From Bacteroidota bacterium (GTDB lineage: Bacteria > Bacteroidota > Ignavibacteria > Kryptoniales > JAKASW01), in the NCBI GenBank assembly GCA_021789975.1, contig JAJYIT010000002.1:1-64000 (forward strand): a stretch of DNA of 64,000 bases, given 5' to 3'. Numbering within the stretch: position 1 is the first letter of the stretch; every line of letters begins with the position of its first letter. Position numbers and translations under genes: made by a program. The notes beneath the pieces were generated by a model that ran no database searches, was not told the origin of the DNA, and worked only from the letters and a program-made list of their open reading frames with translations. Positions 28,675 to 37,084 of the stretch are shown here, in pieces.

Positions 28675-29574
28675 TCAGCTGATCTGAGGAAGTCGATGCT
28701 TCTTCCAGTAGCGCACAAGGCCGGGCACGTTCATCCAAAACGGATCCGCGTTGCGATAGGCTTCAATCTGTTCGTTCGTCGTTCCAAGGTTCGCAAGATT
28801 TTCGATCAGATATTCCTCAAACTCCCTGACAATCTGCTCTTCGCCTCTTCCGTCCTGCAGCCTATTTCCCACCCAATCAGTCCACTCTACAAGACGTGTC
28901 TTCAGTTCGTCGAGATACGAGCCGACATCAGTTGATTTGCCGAAGTGAGTTGGAAATAGAGCTGTCGGTCTTAAACCCCGAATTTTCTCGATGGACGCGA
29001 GCCACGTTTCGACGTTAATGTCAGGAGCGGGAGTGGGTGGCAAAACAGGTCCGCCATTTATCCTCACTCCACCGACGTCGCCGGTAAATGCATTACCCTC
29101 CACAAGGTAAGTGTTGTGGTGAGAGGCATGACCCTGAGTATCTACAGCTGCGACTTCAATTTCTCCGACTCTTATTACCTCGCCGTCCTTCGTGGGATGA
29201 ATTCTTTCGTGAGGGATTGGTTCGACAGAGCCCCACAGGAGCTTCATCTTGTCTTTATAAATTTTCTCGGCAGAAACAAGTAGTTTCTCCGGATTCTCCA
29301 TATGTTTCGCGCCGTTTGAATGGACGTAAATAGTCGCACCATTCTCCGCAAAGTGCCAGGCAGCCCCCGCATGATCAAGGTGAATATGCGTCACGAAAAC
29401 ATGCTTTATATCGTGAATGTCGACGCCAAGATTCTTAAGAGAATTCAATAGATTGTTGAAGACGGAATCAGGCCCCGTTTCAATCAATGCCAGGGACGAT
29501 TCGGTTTCGATTAGGTAGGAGGCAATCGTGCCGGGGGTAAAGAAATTCAAGTCAATCGTGTGGACTTTTATCAA
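28675..29574 (-). CDS. metallo-beta-lactamase-fold hydrolase
   Basis: A 299-residue cytoplasmic hydrolase. It has the metal-binding motif THIHLDHAGAAWHF near residues 62-75, further ligands in DTQGHASHH and FTGDVGG, and a C-terminal helical region of about 100 residues (PFWMNVPGLVRYW). The family cleaves thioesters, lactones or phosphoesters. Overlap with rpe (ATGA) and closeness to the acyl-CoA synthetase suggest one transcript. A thioester-related role is an inference from context only. Confidence 0.88.
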   Translation of the reverse strand: MIKVHTIDLNFFTPGTIASYLIETESSLALIETGPDSVFNNLLNSLKNLGVDIHDIKHVFVTHIHLDHAGAAWHFAENGATIYVHSNGAKHMENPEKLLVSAEKIYKDKMKLLWGSVEPIPHERIHPTKDGEVIRVGEIEVAAVDTQGHASHHNTYLVEGNAFTGDVGGVRINGGPVLPPTPAPDINVETWLASIEKIRGLRPTALFPTHFGKSTDVGSYLDELKTRLVEWTDWVGNRLQDGRGEEQIVREFEEYLIENLANLGTTNEQIEAYRNADPFWMNVPGLVRYWKKHRLPQIS

Positions 29575-30218
29575 ACTGCCTTCATCCTTCTTACTGCATC
29601 GGCGATATCGGGGGCCTTGAATATTGAAGTGCCCGCGACAAGTGCGTCTGCACCGCTCTGCACGAGTTTCGCAGAATTGTCAATTGTCACTCCGCCGTCA
29701 ACTTCTACGTGAACTCTCTTCCCTTTTGGGATGAGTGCTCTGACTTCAGAAATCCTTCGATATGAACTTTCAATGAACTTCTGGCCACCAAACCCTGCAT
29801 TCACTGACATGACAAGTATCAGGTCCGCGTCATTGATAATCTCCTTTACAAGGTCGGTCGGAGTGGACGGATTTATGGCTACGCCCGCCTTTATGCCCAG
29901 GCTCTTGATGTGATTTACTGTCCGGTTGAGATGCACAACGGCCTCGTAGTGAACTGTTAGTGAATCAGCGCCGGCTTTGACAAAATCCTCGACAAACAAA
30001 TCAGGGTTATCAATCATCAGGTGCACGTCCAAGGGTAATTCCGACAACCTGTTGATCGTGGATACAATCATCGGGCCGAATGTCAGGTTAGGCACGAAGT
30101 GGCCGTCCATAACGTCGATATGAAGCCAGTCTGCACTTCCCGCTTCTGCCAATTTAATCTGTCCTTCCAGCTTCGTGAAATCCGCGGCGAGCACGGATGG
30201 AGCTACCTTATGAATCAT
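29571..30218 (-). CDS. rpe: ribulose-phosphate 3-epimerase
   Basis: Pentose-phosphate pathway enzyme interconverting ribulose 5-phosphate and xylulose 5-phosphate. The 215-residue barrel shows the metal and catalytic motifs HIDVMDGHFVPNLTFGP, LDVHLMIDNP, MSVNAGFGGQKFI and HVEVDGGV. Both ends overlap its neighbours by 4 bp, as in many Bacteroidota-related genomes where rpe follows a PASTA protein gene. Confidence 0.96.
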   Translation of the reverse strand: MIHKVAPSVLAADFTKLEGQIKLAEAGSADWLHIDVMDGHFVPNLTFGPMIVSTINRLSELPLDVHLMIDNPDLFVEDFVKAGADSLTVHYEAVVHLNRTVNHIKSLGIKAGVAINPSTPTDLVKEIINDADLILVMSVNAGFGGQKFIESSYRRISEVRALIPKGKRVHVEVDGGVTIDNSAKLVQSGADALVAGTSIFKAPDIADAVRRMKAV

Positions 30219-31018
30219 TCCTGGGGTGGTCCGTTCTGGTTTGGCAATTCTGACACGTAGAGATTTATAGAAGTTCCTTTCGGCACGACATCTTGTGATC
30301 GGGGGTATTGCTCCAGCACAGTGTTCGGAACGAGGCGGTTGTTTGGCCGGAAGGCAATTTTCCCGAGGGAAAGGCCGGAAGTAAAGATAAGTCTCTGCGC
30401 TTCGGACAAAGGTTTTCCAACCAAATCTGGTACAGATACTTCACCCGGCATCACTTCCCCCGACGAAACGATGAGCGAGACCTGACTCCCGGCAGACACC
30501 TGAGTATTTGGAGGCACGGATTGCGACATCACAATATTTGCAGGGAAGTCGCTCGACGAGTCGGTGGTAATTTGGCCTACCAAGAGTCCTACACGCTCAA
30601 GCATGAACTCTGATTCACGCTCCGAGTGGCCGCGCAGATCCGGGACAGAAACCTTTTCGACACCGCCGCTCAAAACCAGATACACCCTCCTGCCACGCTT
30701 CACTGTAGAGCGTGCATCAGGATTCTGCGAAAGGACCGTGTTGATCGCAAGCGCGCTTGACTCGGTCGAGCCTTTTTCAAATTGCAATCCGGCGGTGTCG
30801 AGAGCAACCTTTGCCTCCGAAGCCTGCATGCCAACTACATCAGGTACTACTACTGTTCCTCCGTCGTGCACGTACCATGGCATAACCACCCAATTCATTA
30901 ACGAGAAGAAAGCCACTAAGATAAGGAACGTGACATAGAATTTCTTTGCGAGGTCGGACCATAGTATCCGGAATAGAAAGCTGTGGTTGTTGTTCATCAA
31001 TGAGTAGAATCTATTCAT
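30215..31018 (-). CDS. membrane-anchored protein with three PASTA domains
   Basis: An inner-membrane protein with a short cytoplasmic N-terminus, one helix (FYVTFLILVAFFSLMNWVVMPW) and three PASTA domains outside. These begin at VVVPDVVGMQASEAK, VSVPDLRGHSERESE and VSVPDLVGKPLSEAQ. PASTA domains bind peptidoglycan muropeptides. There is no kinase or transpeptidase domain, unlike the usual PASTA proteins of Gram-positives. The ATG at 31018 is chosen over a TTG at 31096 that lacks a ribosome site. The 4-bp overlap with rpe is clear. Confidence 0.87.
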   Translation of the reverse strand: MNRFYSLMNNNHSFLFRILWSDLAKKFYVTFLILVAFFSLMNWVVMPWYVHDGGTVVVPDVVGMQASEAKVALDTAGLQFEKGSTESSALAINTVLSQNPDARSTVKRGRRVYLVLSGGVEKVSVPDLRGHSERESEFMLERVGLLVGQITTDSSSDFPANIVMSQSVPPNTQVSAGSQVSLIVSSGEVMPGEVSVPDLVGKPLSEAQRLIFTSGLSLGKIAFRPNNRLVPNTVLEQYPRSQDVVPKGTSINLYVSELPNQNGPPQE

Positions 31019-31406
31019 TGCCGCCCTGATTTTCAAGATTGGACTTGGCTTACCAGTGGGCTTTCCGACAAATCCGGTCCTCTGTTGCCTCAACAACTAT
31101 TATTTGCTAATTCCGTCGGGACGGAATTCGGCATAGTGCTCATTCCAACAATATTTCTTACCGCAGGTTGTTTCCTAAAATTAGTTGGAATGGCGCTAGT
31201 TGAAGAAGAATCCATTCGTCGAAAGGTGTCAGTCATTCCGAATTGAAAGGCAAGATGTTAATCCATCTGAGGAGCGAAATATAATGAAAGGGAATCAGGC
31301 AAGACTCGGATCCGGCATCGACCGCGTACTAAGGGACAATACCGGTTTGCCGGCCGGACCGAAGAGAGGAGCTACTAGCCGAGTATCAGCTCGTGGCTAC
31401 TCGTCA
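31019..31406. other. intergenic region upstream of the PASTA-rpe operon and downstream of ptb
   Basis: No convincing gene. It holds two inverted repeats: a near-perfect 20-bp palindrome at 31109-31128 (AATTCCGTC-GG-GACGGAATT), and CATTCCAAC (31141-31149) paired with GTTGGAATG (31184-31192). An apparent frame at 31200-31484 runs into the ptb gene and shows no protein-like pattern. Confidence 0.6.
31109..31128. repeat. 20-bp intergenic palindrome
   Basis: Nine complementary bases on each side of a GG centre (AATTCCGTC / GACGGAATT), about 90 bp upstream of the PASTA gene start. It could be an operator or a transcript hairpin. No T-run follows on either strand, so a terminator is unlikely. Confidence 0.6.
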
Positions 31407-32369
31407 TTACGATTTGAACGCTTCGACGCCGTCCGACTTCTTGGAATATTCGGCAACAATGCATCCCAATGCAACCGACAGTAGTTTAGCGTCCTTTTTA
31501 TCCGCCCTTGAAGGGATCAGGATAGGAATTCTTGCACCCACTATTACATGAGCTAGCCGAAGGTTTGCAAAATAGGTAGTACTCTTGGCGAGGCTGTTGG
31601 CCGCTTCGATATTTGGGGCAACCAGCACTTCAGCTCTTCCGGCTACTTCGGATTTAATCCCCTTTTCCTCGGCAGCGTTTTCGGATAGTGCACTATCAAG
31701 CGCCAGGGGACCATCCACAACACACCCCTGGATTTGTCCTCTTTCATTCATCTTAGAAAGCGCTGCGGCATCTATAGTCGACTGTAAGTTTGTGAGCACA
31801 AATTCGGTCGCTGACAGTATTGCAACTTTTGGATTCGCATTTCTCAGGGCATGGGCGACATCGACCGCGTTCGTCACCAATTCAACTTTGTTCTTCAAAT
31901 CCGGAGCCAAAGTCATCCCACCGTCAGTTATCATAACCAGTTGGCTCCCCTTTCGTTTGGGATATTCGAAAACGAAAACGTCGCTAAGAAGCCTCCCAGT
32001 TCTAAGTGAAGAATTGCCTTCCCTGCCATTTCCACCTGATAGTACAGCTTTCATCATCGTGCCCGTGTCAATGCCGCCCTTCATGAGGATGTCTGCTTCC
32101 CCGTCGCACGCAGCTGCTATTGCAGCAGAAAGTGCCGACTCGCGACTGGCGTGATCAATGATTTCCATTTCAGGATGAGTACCATAGAATTCCTTCATCC
32201 CCTTTTCTATCGATTCTTTCTGACCGAACAGTTTGAAAGATACTTTGAGTCTGGTTACAGATTCAGATAAAGCGGAAAAAGTCTCTTGATTGGAGGGATA
32301 GATGACACCGATTGTCTTCGTCGGCAACGTCGACGCAAAATCAATTAATTCCTCTAAATTTTCGATCAC
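31407..32369 (-). CDS. ptb: phosphate butyryltransferase-type acyltransferase
   Basis: Transfers an acyl group between CoA and phosphate; in the Ptb branch the substrate is usually butyryl or branched-chain acyl. The 320-residue protein shows the PTA_PTB fold, with ILMKGGIDTGTMMKAVL near residue 90, VMITDGGMTLAPDL near 145, and C-terminal SEVAGRAEVLVAPNIEAANSLAKS. It lacks the extra domains of Pta. Paired with the butyrate kinase gene 39 bp upstream, it would form an acyl-CoA to acyl-phosphate to acid route that yields ATP. Confidence 0.9.
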   Translation of the reverse strand: MIENLEELIDFASTLPTKTIGVIYPSNQETFSALSESVTRLKVSFKLFGQKESIEKGMKEFYGTHPEMEIIDHASRESALSAAIAAACDGEADILMKGGIDTGTMMKAVLSGGNGREGNSSLRTGRLLSDVFVFEYPKRKGSQLVMITDGGMTLAPDLKNKVELVTNAVDVAHALRNANPKVAILSATEFVLTNLQSTIDAAALSKMNERGQIQGCVVDGPLALDSALSENAAEEKGIKSEVAGRAEVLVAPNIEAANSLAKSTTYFANLRLAHVIVGARIPILIPSRADKKDAKLLSVALGCIVAEYSKKSDGVEAFKS

Positions 32370-32408
32370 AAATCTCCTCTTCGCGAAGACATCATAACTA
32401 AACCTGTA

Positions 32409-33494
32409 TCAATAAGTCAGAGCTTTCTCTTCCCCTCGCAGGACTCGAAGCGCTCCGTGCACCAGGCTCGTCATTTCATCCTCGCCGGGATAAATCTCAA
32501 CCGGTGCTATGAAATCGATTCTTTCCTTTATCCATGAAGTAAAGAGCTTTGAACCAGCAAGACCTCCAGTCAAGAGTACTGCATCGACTCTACCTTTCAA
32601 AACGGTCGACATGGCACCTATTTCCTTCGCTACCTGATATGCCATGGCACGGTATACCTCTTCGGCGTCTTTGTCCCCGCGCTTGATCCTTTCCTCAACC
32701 TCGTGGGCGGAATTCGTACCAAGGTACGCGATCAAGCCGCCGCGGCCCATAATCATGGATCTTATTTCATGCTCGGAATACTTGCCGGAAAAGCAAATGC
32801 TCGCGAACTGTTGAAGTGGAAGGCCGCCGCTCCGCTCCGGTGAAAAAGGTCCGTCGCTCGATGCATCGTTCGCATCAATTATTTTTCCTCCGCATACGGG
32901 GGTCACCGAAATTCCGCCGCCCAGATGTGCCACGACAAAATTTGTCTCCCAGACCTCCCTTCCCAATTTTGTGGCCTCAAACCTTGATATGGCATGTATG
33001 TTCAGGGCGTGAGAAAGACTCCTGCGAGTGATTAGAGGATGCCCGGAGTACCTGGCCAGTGGCTCGAATTCATCCACTGAAACCGGGTCCACAACGAAAG
33101 CGGGACATCGGTATCTTCTGGACATTTGAAAAACTATGGCACAAGCTAGGTTCGACACGTGTTCGCCCTGAAAGTTTGTCCTGGCATCCAAGATCATTCG
33201 GTCATCTATCAAGTATGTGCCGCCCGGAATAGGTTTCAACAGCCCTCCAACTCCTACCAATGCCGAAGGGGTTTCCCTCGTCTCCTTCAGCCATGCGTTT
33301 GCTATTTTGGTCCTGAAGTCAAATTGGTCCCAAACAGCTCTGAAACTGTTTAGCTCATGCCGTGTATGCCGGATAGTGGCTGAAGATACGAGCGTCGTAT
33401 CCCGGAACAAAGCTAACTTAGTCGACGTTGATCCCGTATTGACCGCAAAGATGTGGTACCTCTTCCTCGTATTCCGCACGGTCCGAACCTCCAA
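32409..33494 (-). CDS. buk: butyrate kinase-type acyl kinase
   Basis: ASKHA-fold kinase making or using acyl phosphate. It shows the phosphate-1 loop NTGSTSTKLALF near residue 18, DPVSVDEFEPLARYSG, the HLGGGISVTPVCGG block near 190 and ERSGGLPLQQF near 220. The C-terminal nucleotide motif is VLLTGGLAGSK. Length 361 matches butyrate kinase rather than the longer acetate kinase. It is expected to work with Ptb. Branched-chain acyl substrates are equally possible. Confidence 0.92.
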   Translation of the reverse strand: MEVRTVRNTRKRYHIFAVNTGSTSTKLALFRDTTLVSSATIRHTRHELNSFRAVWDQFDFRTKIANAWLKETRETPSALVGVGGLLKPIPGGTYLIDDRMILDARTNFQGEHVSNLACAIVFQMSRRYRCPAFVVDPVSVDEFEPLARYSGHPLITRRSLSHALNIHAISRFEATKLGREVWETNFVVAHLGGGISVTPVCGGKIIDANDASSDGPFSPERSGGLPLQQFASICFSGKYSEHEIRSMIMGRGGLIAYLGTNSAHEVEERIKRGDKDAEEVYRAMAYQVAKEIGAMSTVLKGRVDAVLLTGGLAGSKLFTSWIKERIDFIAPVEIYPGEDEMTSLVHGALRVLRGEEKALTY

Positions 33495-33594
33495 TTTTTT
33501 ACCTTCTTTGACCGATACCCGAGCGCTAAAGGTATACTGCCAGTTGTCTGCCCCTCAGAAACCAACAGGTGCTCCTCAAACCACAACATCTATT

Positions 33595-34521
33595 TTAAAA
33601 GGAAGTACTTACGTTTATTCGGTGGAGACCTCCGAGCTTCCCCCAGGAAGAATACGAATAGTCGAGCGCATATCCATAAAACTTGATCCCAGCCCCGAAA
33701 GACAAGCCCTCTATGCCGGAACTCATACCAACTTTCATCTGCTGATGTTCAAGGTTGTCATATCCGACCCGCACGTGAAAATTGTCCGATAACAAGAATT
33801 CCCCGCCTATCACGAATGAGCGAAGACGATCCGAGAAGCTAATGCCGGGTTCACCCAACCTTCTTATTGCCACGTTCAGTATCAGGGGGAGGTGTTCAAG
33901 CTGTTTCGAGATACCGAACCTTATATCGAAAGGAAGCGTTTCGGTCAGACCCGCATATGTAGTCATCTGCCTTCCGACATTCATAATCGAGAATCCTACT
34001 CCCATCATATCTTCAGGGAAGTTGTAATAGAGCCCAGCGTCGAATGCTAATGCCGAAGAACTGTAAGAAGAGATAGAAGAGTAGATTCCCTTGAGATTAA
34101 ATCCATAGCTGAAGTTCTTGCCGAGGTAGTTTGAATAATTCAGTGTAATCACGGCGTCGCCCGCAGTAAAAGTGCCGTATTGATTGCCGAGTTCGTCCGT
34201 GGCAGCAAAGGATCCATAGTTTATGTATCCTATGCCTGCTCCGAAATAGCCCATTGTCGGAACTTGAAAAGTAGAGAAGACATAACCTGAGTTGATATCC
34301 AGAACATGCTTCAGGAATCCGAATGTTACCGCTCGATTCTTGGCCCCTACTGACAAAGCGGGATTGTAATAAAACCCTGCCGGGTCATCTGTGCGTGCCA
34401 TGACGCTGCCTGCTAGTGCCGCTTCACGCGCGCTAACATCCAGGTTCAGAAATTCATAGACTCCCTGACCATAGCCTGCATTAGCCAGAAGAAGTATGGC
34501 CATCAAACCAAATAATTTCAT
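33595..34521 (-). CDS. porQ: type IX secretion system protein PorQ
   Basis: A 308-residue outer-membrane beta-barrel of the FadL-like PorV/PorQ family. A signal peptide ends at GYGQ (residue 19). It shows VYEFLNLDVSAREAALAGSVMAR and PAGFYYNPAL near the N-terminus, then repeated amphipathic strands (GAGIGYINYGSFAATDELG, FSYGFNLKGIYSSISSYSSS). PorQ is specific to the type IX system, which exports proteins with the C-terminal domain seen on the two proteases in this window. It stands alone, with no other por gene adjacent. Confidence 0.88.
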   Translation of the reverse strand: MKLFGLMAILLLANAGYGQGVYEFLNLDVSAREAALAGSVMARTDDPAGFYYNPALSVGAKNRAVTFGFLKHVLDINSGYVFSTFQVPTMGYFGAGIGYINYGSFAATDELGNQYGTFTAGDAVITLNYSNYLGKNFSYGFNLKGIYSSISSYSSSALAFDAGLYYNFPEDMMGVGFSIMNVGRQMTTYAGLTETLPFDIRFGISKQLEHLPLILNVAIRRLGEPGISFSDRLRSFVIGGEFLLSDNFHVRVGYDNLEHQQMKVGMSSGIEGLSFGAGIKFYGYALDYSYSSWGKLGGLHRINVSTSF

Positions 34522-34591
34522 TTTAAGAATCTACCCGCAGTCAACGTCTTTTTCAAGACCACCTGTATTGATTATATTCTTGAACTATTCA

Positions 34592-35629
34592 ATGGAAGTC
34601 CACCAAATCGACAGATCGAAAATAAACAAGATACTTGTCCTGAAGCCGCGGGCAATCGGAGATGTTCTCCTGTCCACGCCGGTACTGGCGAACATCAGGG
34701 CTGAGTTCCCAAATGCGACGATAGACTTTTTTGTCGAGGAATTTGCCGCACAAGTCGTCGAGCTAAATCCTTTCATAAATAGAGTTCATGCCATCAACAC
34801 CGGCAAGTCTTCCCCTCTTTCTATAATCTTTGATATCAGAAGAGCACGGTATGACCTTGTGATAGACCTTTTCGCGAACCCGCGGACGGCAATTGTCACG
34901 ATGTTCAGTGGTGCCCCATACCGGGTGGGGTTCCCTTTCAAATGGAGGAGGCACGCCTACAACATAATTGTCAGCCCCAGGAGCGGTGAAGTTCACAATG
35001 TAGAATTCAACCTCGACGCGTTGAGGAGAATTGGAGTGCCAGTCAAAACTACCGAGCTCTCCTTTCCTATTGACGATCAATCATTCCAGTTCGCCGCGGA
35101 TTTCATCCGAGACCACAACCTGGCAAAAGATAGTTACCTGACGGTCAACATCGGCGGCGGTTGGCAAATCAAACGGTGGCCCATCGACAAGTTTGTCGAG
35201 CTCTGCCGGATGATAGACGACAGGTTGAATATGCCCGTGGTTATCCTATATGGCCCTTCCGAGATAGATGATGCACTGCGAGTCCAAGGACAGTCGAACG
35301 CGATTCTTGCCCCGCAGACTTCGCTCCGTCAGATGGGAGCTATTATGAAATATTCTCGTCTATTGATCACAAACGATTCCGGACCTATGCATATTGCTGC
35401 TGCTCTTAGGGTTCCGACACTTGCGATTTTTGGGCCAACTAATCCGAAACTTCAGGGACCCTATGGGAACATATCGGCAATCGTCCGAAATGAAAACCTT
35501 GATTGTCTTTCATGTAATCTGATAAAGTGTCCGATCAAGAACATTTGCATGACTCAACTCGAAGCAGAAAGCGTCTTCAGGCATCTTCTCGAATTTATGA
35601 GAACAGTTAAAAAAATGAAAAGAGGGTAA
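34592..35629 (+). CDS. family 9 glycosyltransferase (heptosyltransferase-like)
   Basis: A 345-residue GT9 enzyme transferring a sugar during lipopolysaccharide or related glycan assembly. It shows the N-terminal LVLKPRAIGDVLLSTPVLANIR, the nucleotide-sugar site NIGGGWQIKRWP and the late block ITNDSGPMHIAAALRVPTLAIFGPT. A cysteine cluster near the C-terminus (CLSCN.IKC...NICM) is typical of heptosyltransferase II relatives. The start at 34592 fits the family. An earlier ATG at 34496 lies inside porQ on the other strand. The stop directly abuts the next glycosyltransferase. Confidence 0.88.
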   Translation: MEVHQIDRSKINKILVLKPRAIGDVLLSTPVLANIRAEFPNATIDFFVEEFAAQVVELNPFINRVHAINTGKSSPLSIIFDIRRARYDLVIDLFANPRTAIVTMFSGAPYRVGFPFKWRRHAYNIIVSPRSGEVHNVEFNLDALRRIGVPVKTTELSFPIDDQSFQFAADFIRDHNLAKDSYLTVNIGGGWQIKRWPIDKFVELCRMIDDRLNMPVVILYGPSEIDDALRVQGQSNAILAPQTSLRQMGAIMKYSRLLITNDSGPMHIAAALRVPTLAIFGPTNPKLQGPYGNISAIVRNENLDCLSCNLIKCPIKNICMTQLEAESVFRHLLEFMRTVKKMKRG

Positions 35630-36805
35630 ATGGAAATCTTTGACTTTGAGATTCCGTCGTGCAAGCGATTTAACGGTTACAAGCCGTGCATTCCTTACAA
35701 AACCTGTTACGAAGGGTGTAGCAGACCCGACTCCCCGTTTGGGACAAAAATTCTGATCATAAACCTTGATGCCATGGGGGATGTGCTTATGACGACGGCA
35801 CAACTGGCAGCCATAAAGCGGAAGTACCCCGATAGCTACATTGCATGGATTACGCTGAAGTCTGCCGCCCCTCTTCTACATAACAACCCATTTATCGATG
35901 ATGTATTCCAATGGGATGAAGACAGTCTCCTGATTCTGGGAGAGATGAGCTTCGATGTAGTTATGAACGCCGATAAATCAAGAAGATCAGCCGCACTGGC
36001 AATGAAGATCAAGGCAAAAGAGAAGCTCGGGTTCGGTCTGAATGAAAACGGTCAGATTATTCCGTTGAATAAAGAAGGAAGCTACAATTATAAATTGGGC
36101 ATCGATGACTACTTGAAATTCAGAATCAACGAGCGAACCGGTCAGGATATTCTTGCGGAGACGTTCAAGCTGCCATATGTTCGTGATGAATATATGTTGC
36201 GATTGGAAGAAGAAGAAATCCGACATACTTCGTTGTACCGAGAGTCGATAGGAGTAGGTGAAAGAGAGTTTGTCATCGGGTTCAATACGGGATGTTCCAA
36301 CTTGTTTCCCAACAAGAAGATGACCATCGATCAACACCTTGACTTGATTGAACATTTTTCAACACACGACGATATAAAGATGCTTCTGCTTGGGGGCAAA
36401 GAGGATTCCCAAAGAAACGAGACAATCTATTCACAAGCACTTCGTAGAAATCCCGGTTTGGTTACGAAGCTTTTCAGCACTCCAACAACCGAAGGTCAAC
36501 GCCGCGGGATGATCTACGAGAATGCTACAGATGTAGTTATAACTGGTGATAGTTACGGGATGCATCTCGCTATTGCTTTAAGAAAGTATGTGCTGGTCTG
36601 GTTCGGAGTAAGCTGCTGGAGTGAGATCGATCTATACGGCCGAGGTGAGAAATTCATTCCTTACGAGGATGTCGACAGGAAGCAGATTCTATATTGCTCT
36701 CCGTGCTGGAAAAAGGTGTGTCCGCACGACCTTGAGTGCATTAAGTTGATCGATATCGATGGCATTTACCGAAAGGCTATCGAATTTATTAAAAGAACAC
36801 CTTAG
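35630..36805 (+). CDS. second family 9 glycosyltransferase with cysteine-rich N-terminus
   Basis: A 391-residue GT9 relative, with ILIINLDAMGDVLMTTAQLAAIKRKY near residue 42, TGDSYGMHLAIALRKYVLVWFG near 302 and a cysteine pair set CSPCWKKVC...LECI near the C-terminus. It also carries an unusual N-terminal segment with four cysteines between residues 10 and 35 (CKRFNGYKPC, TCYEGC), which could bind a metal or form disulfides. Its ATG follows the first glycosyltransferase stop with no gap (TAAATG), so the two are coupled and probably act in sequence on one glycan. Confidence 0.85.
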   Translation: MEIFDFEIPSCKRFNGYKPCIPYKTCYEGCSRPDSPFGTKILIINLDAMGDVLMTTAQLAAIKRKYPDSYIAWITLKSAAPLLHNNPFIDDVFQWDEDSLLILGEMSFDVVMNADKSRRSAALAMKIKAKEKLGFGLNENGQIIPLNKEGSYNYKLGIDDYLKFRINERTGQDILAETFKLPYVRDEYMLRLEEEEIRHTSLYRESIGVGEREFVIGFNTGCSNLFPNKKMTIDQHLDLIEHFSTHDDIKMLLLGGKEDSQRNETIYSQALRRNPGLVTKLFSTPTTEGQRRGMIYENATDVVITGDSYGMHLAIALRKYVLVWFGVSCWSEIDLYGRGEKFIPYEDVDRKQILYCSPCWKKVCPHDLECIKLIDIDGIYRKAIEFIKRTP

Positions 36806-37040
36806 GTGGGTAAAGCTGAAAACGCATCTCGAAGTCTCGCCCGTTTCCTTCAGAGACCAGAACGAGTTAGGAAGCCCTTTTCGGTCACAGCGCTCAAAGT
36901 CGAGCCGCCTTCGGCGGCCCAGACACGACGCGAGCAATCCTGGCCGAGGCAGCTGACTCCACTCCGTTAGAGTATCCTATGGGAGGCGCTCGTATAAATT
37001 GTTGGGATTCATTTCAATGATCGACTTGGCCCATGAAACA

Positions 37041-37064
37041 AAGAAAGGGCGGCTTGCAGCGCCC
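37041..37064 (-). terminator. rho-independent terminator for the nifJ operon
   Basis: On the minus strand a GGGCG / CGCCC stem with an eight-base loop is followed by TTTCTT, just beyond the stop of the dihydroorotate-dehydrogenase-like gene. The stem is short (5 bp), so the call is moderate. Confidence 0.6.
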
Positions 37065-37084
37065 AGACTTTGGCCGAAGAAGAA

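Noticed and set aside
31200-31484. 94-residue frame in the intergenic region before ptb
   Set aside because: It overlaps the ptb 3' end on the other strand and is rich in arginine/serine with no pattern.
36904-36918. GCCGCC/GGCGGC hairpin after the second glycosyltransferase
   Set aside because: It has a six-base stem but no T-run on either strand, so it was not called a terminator.
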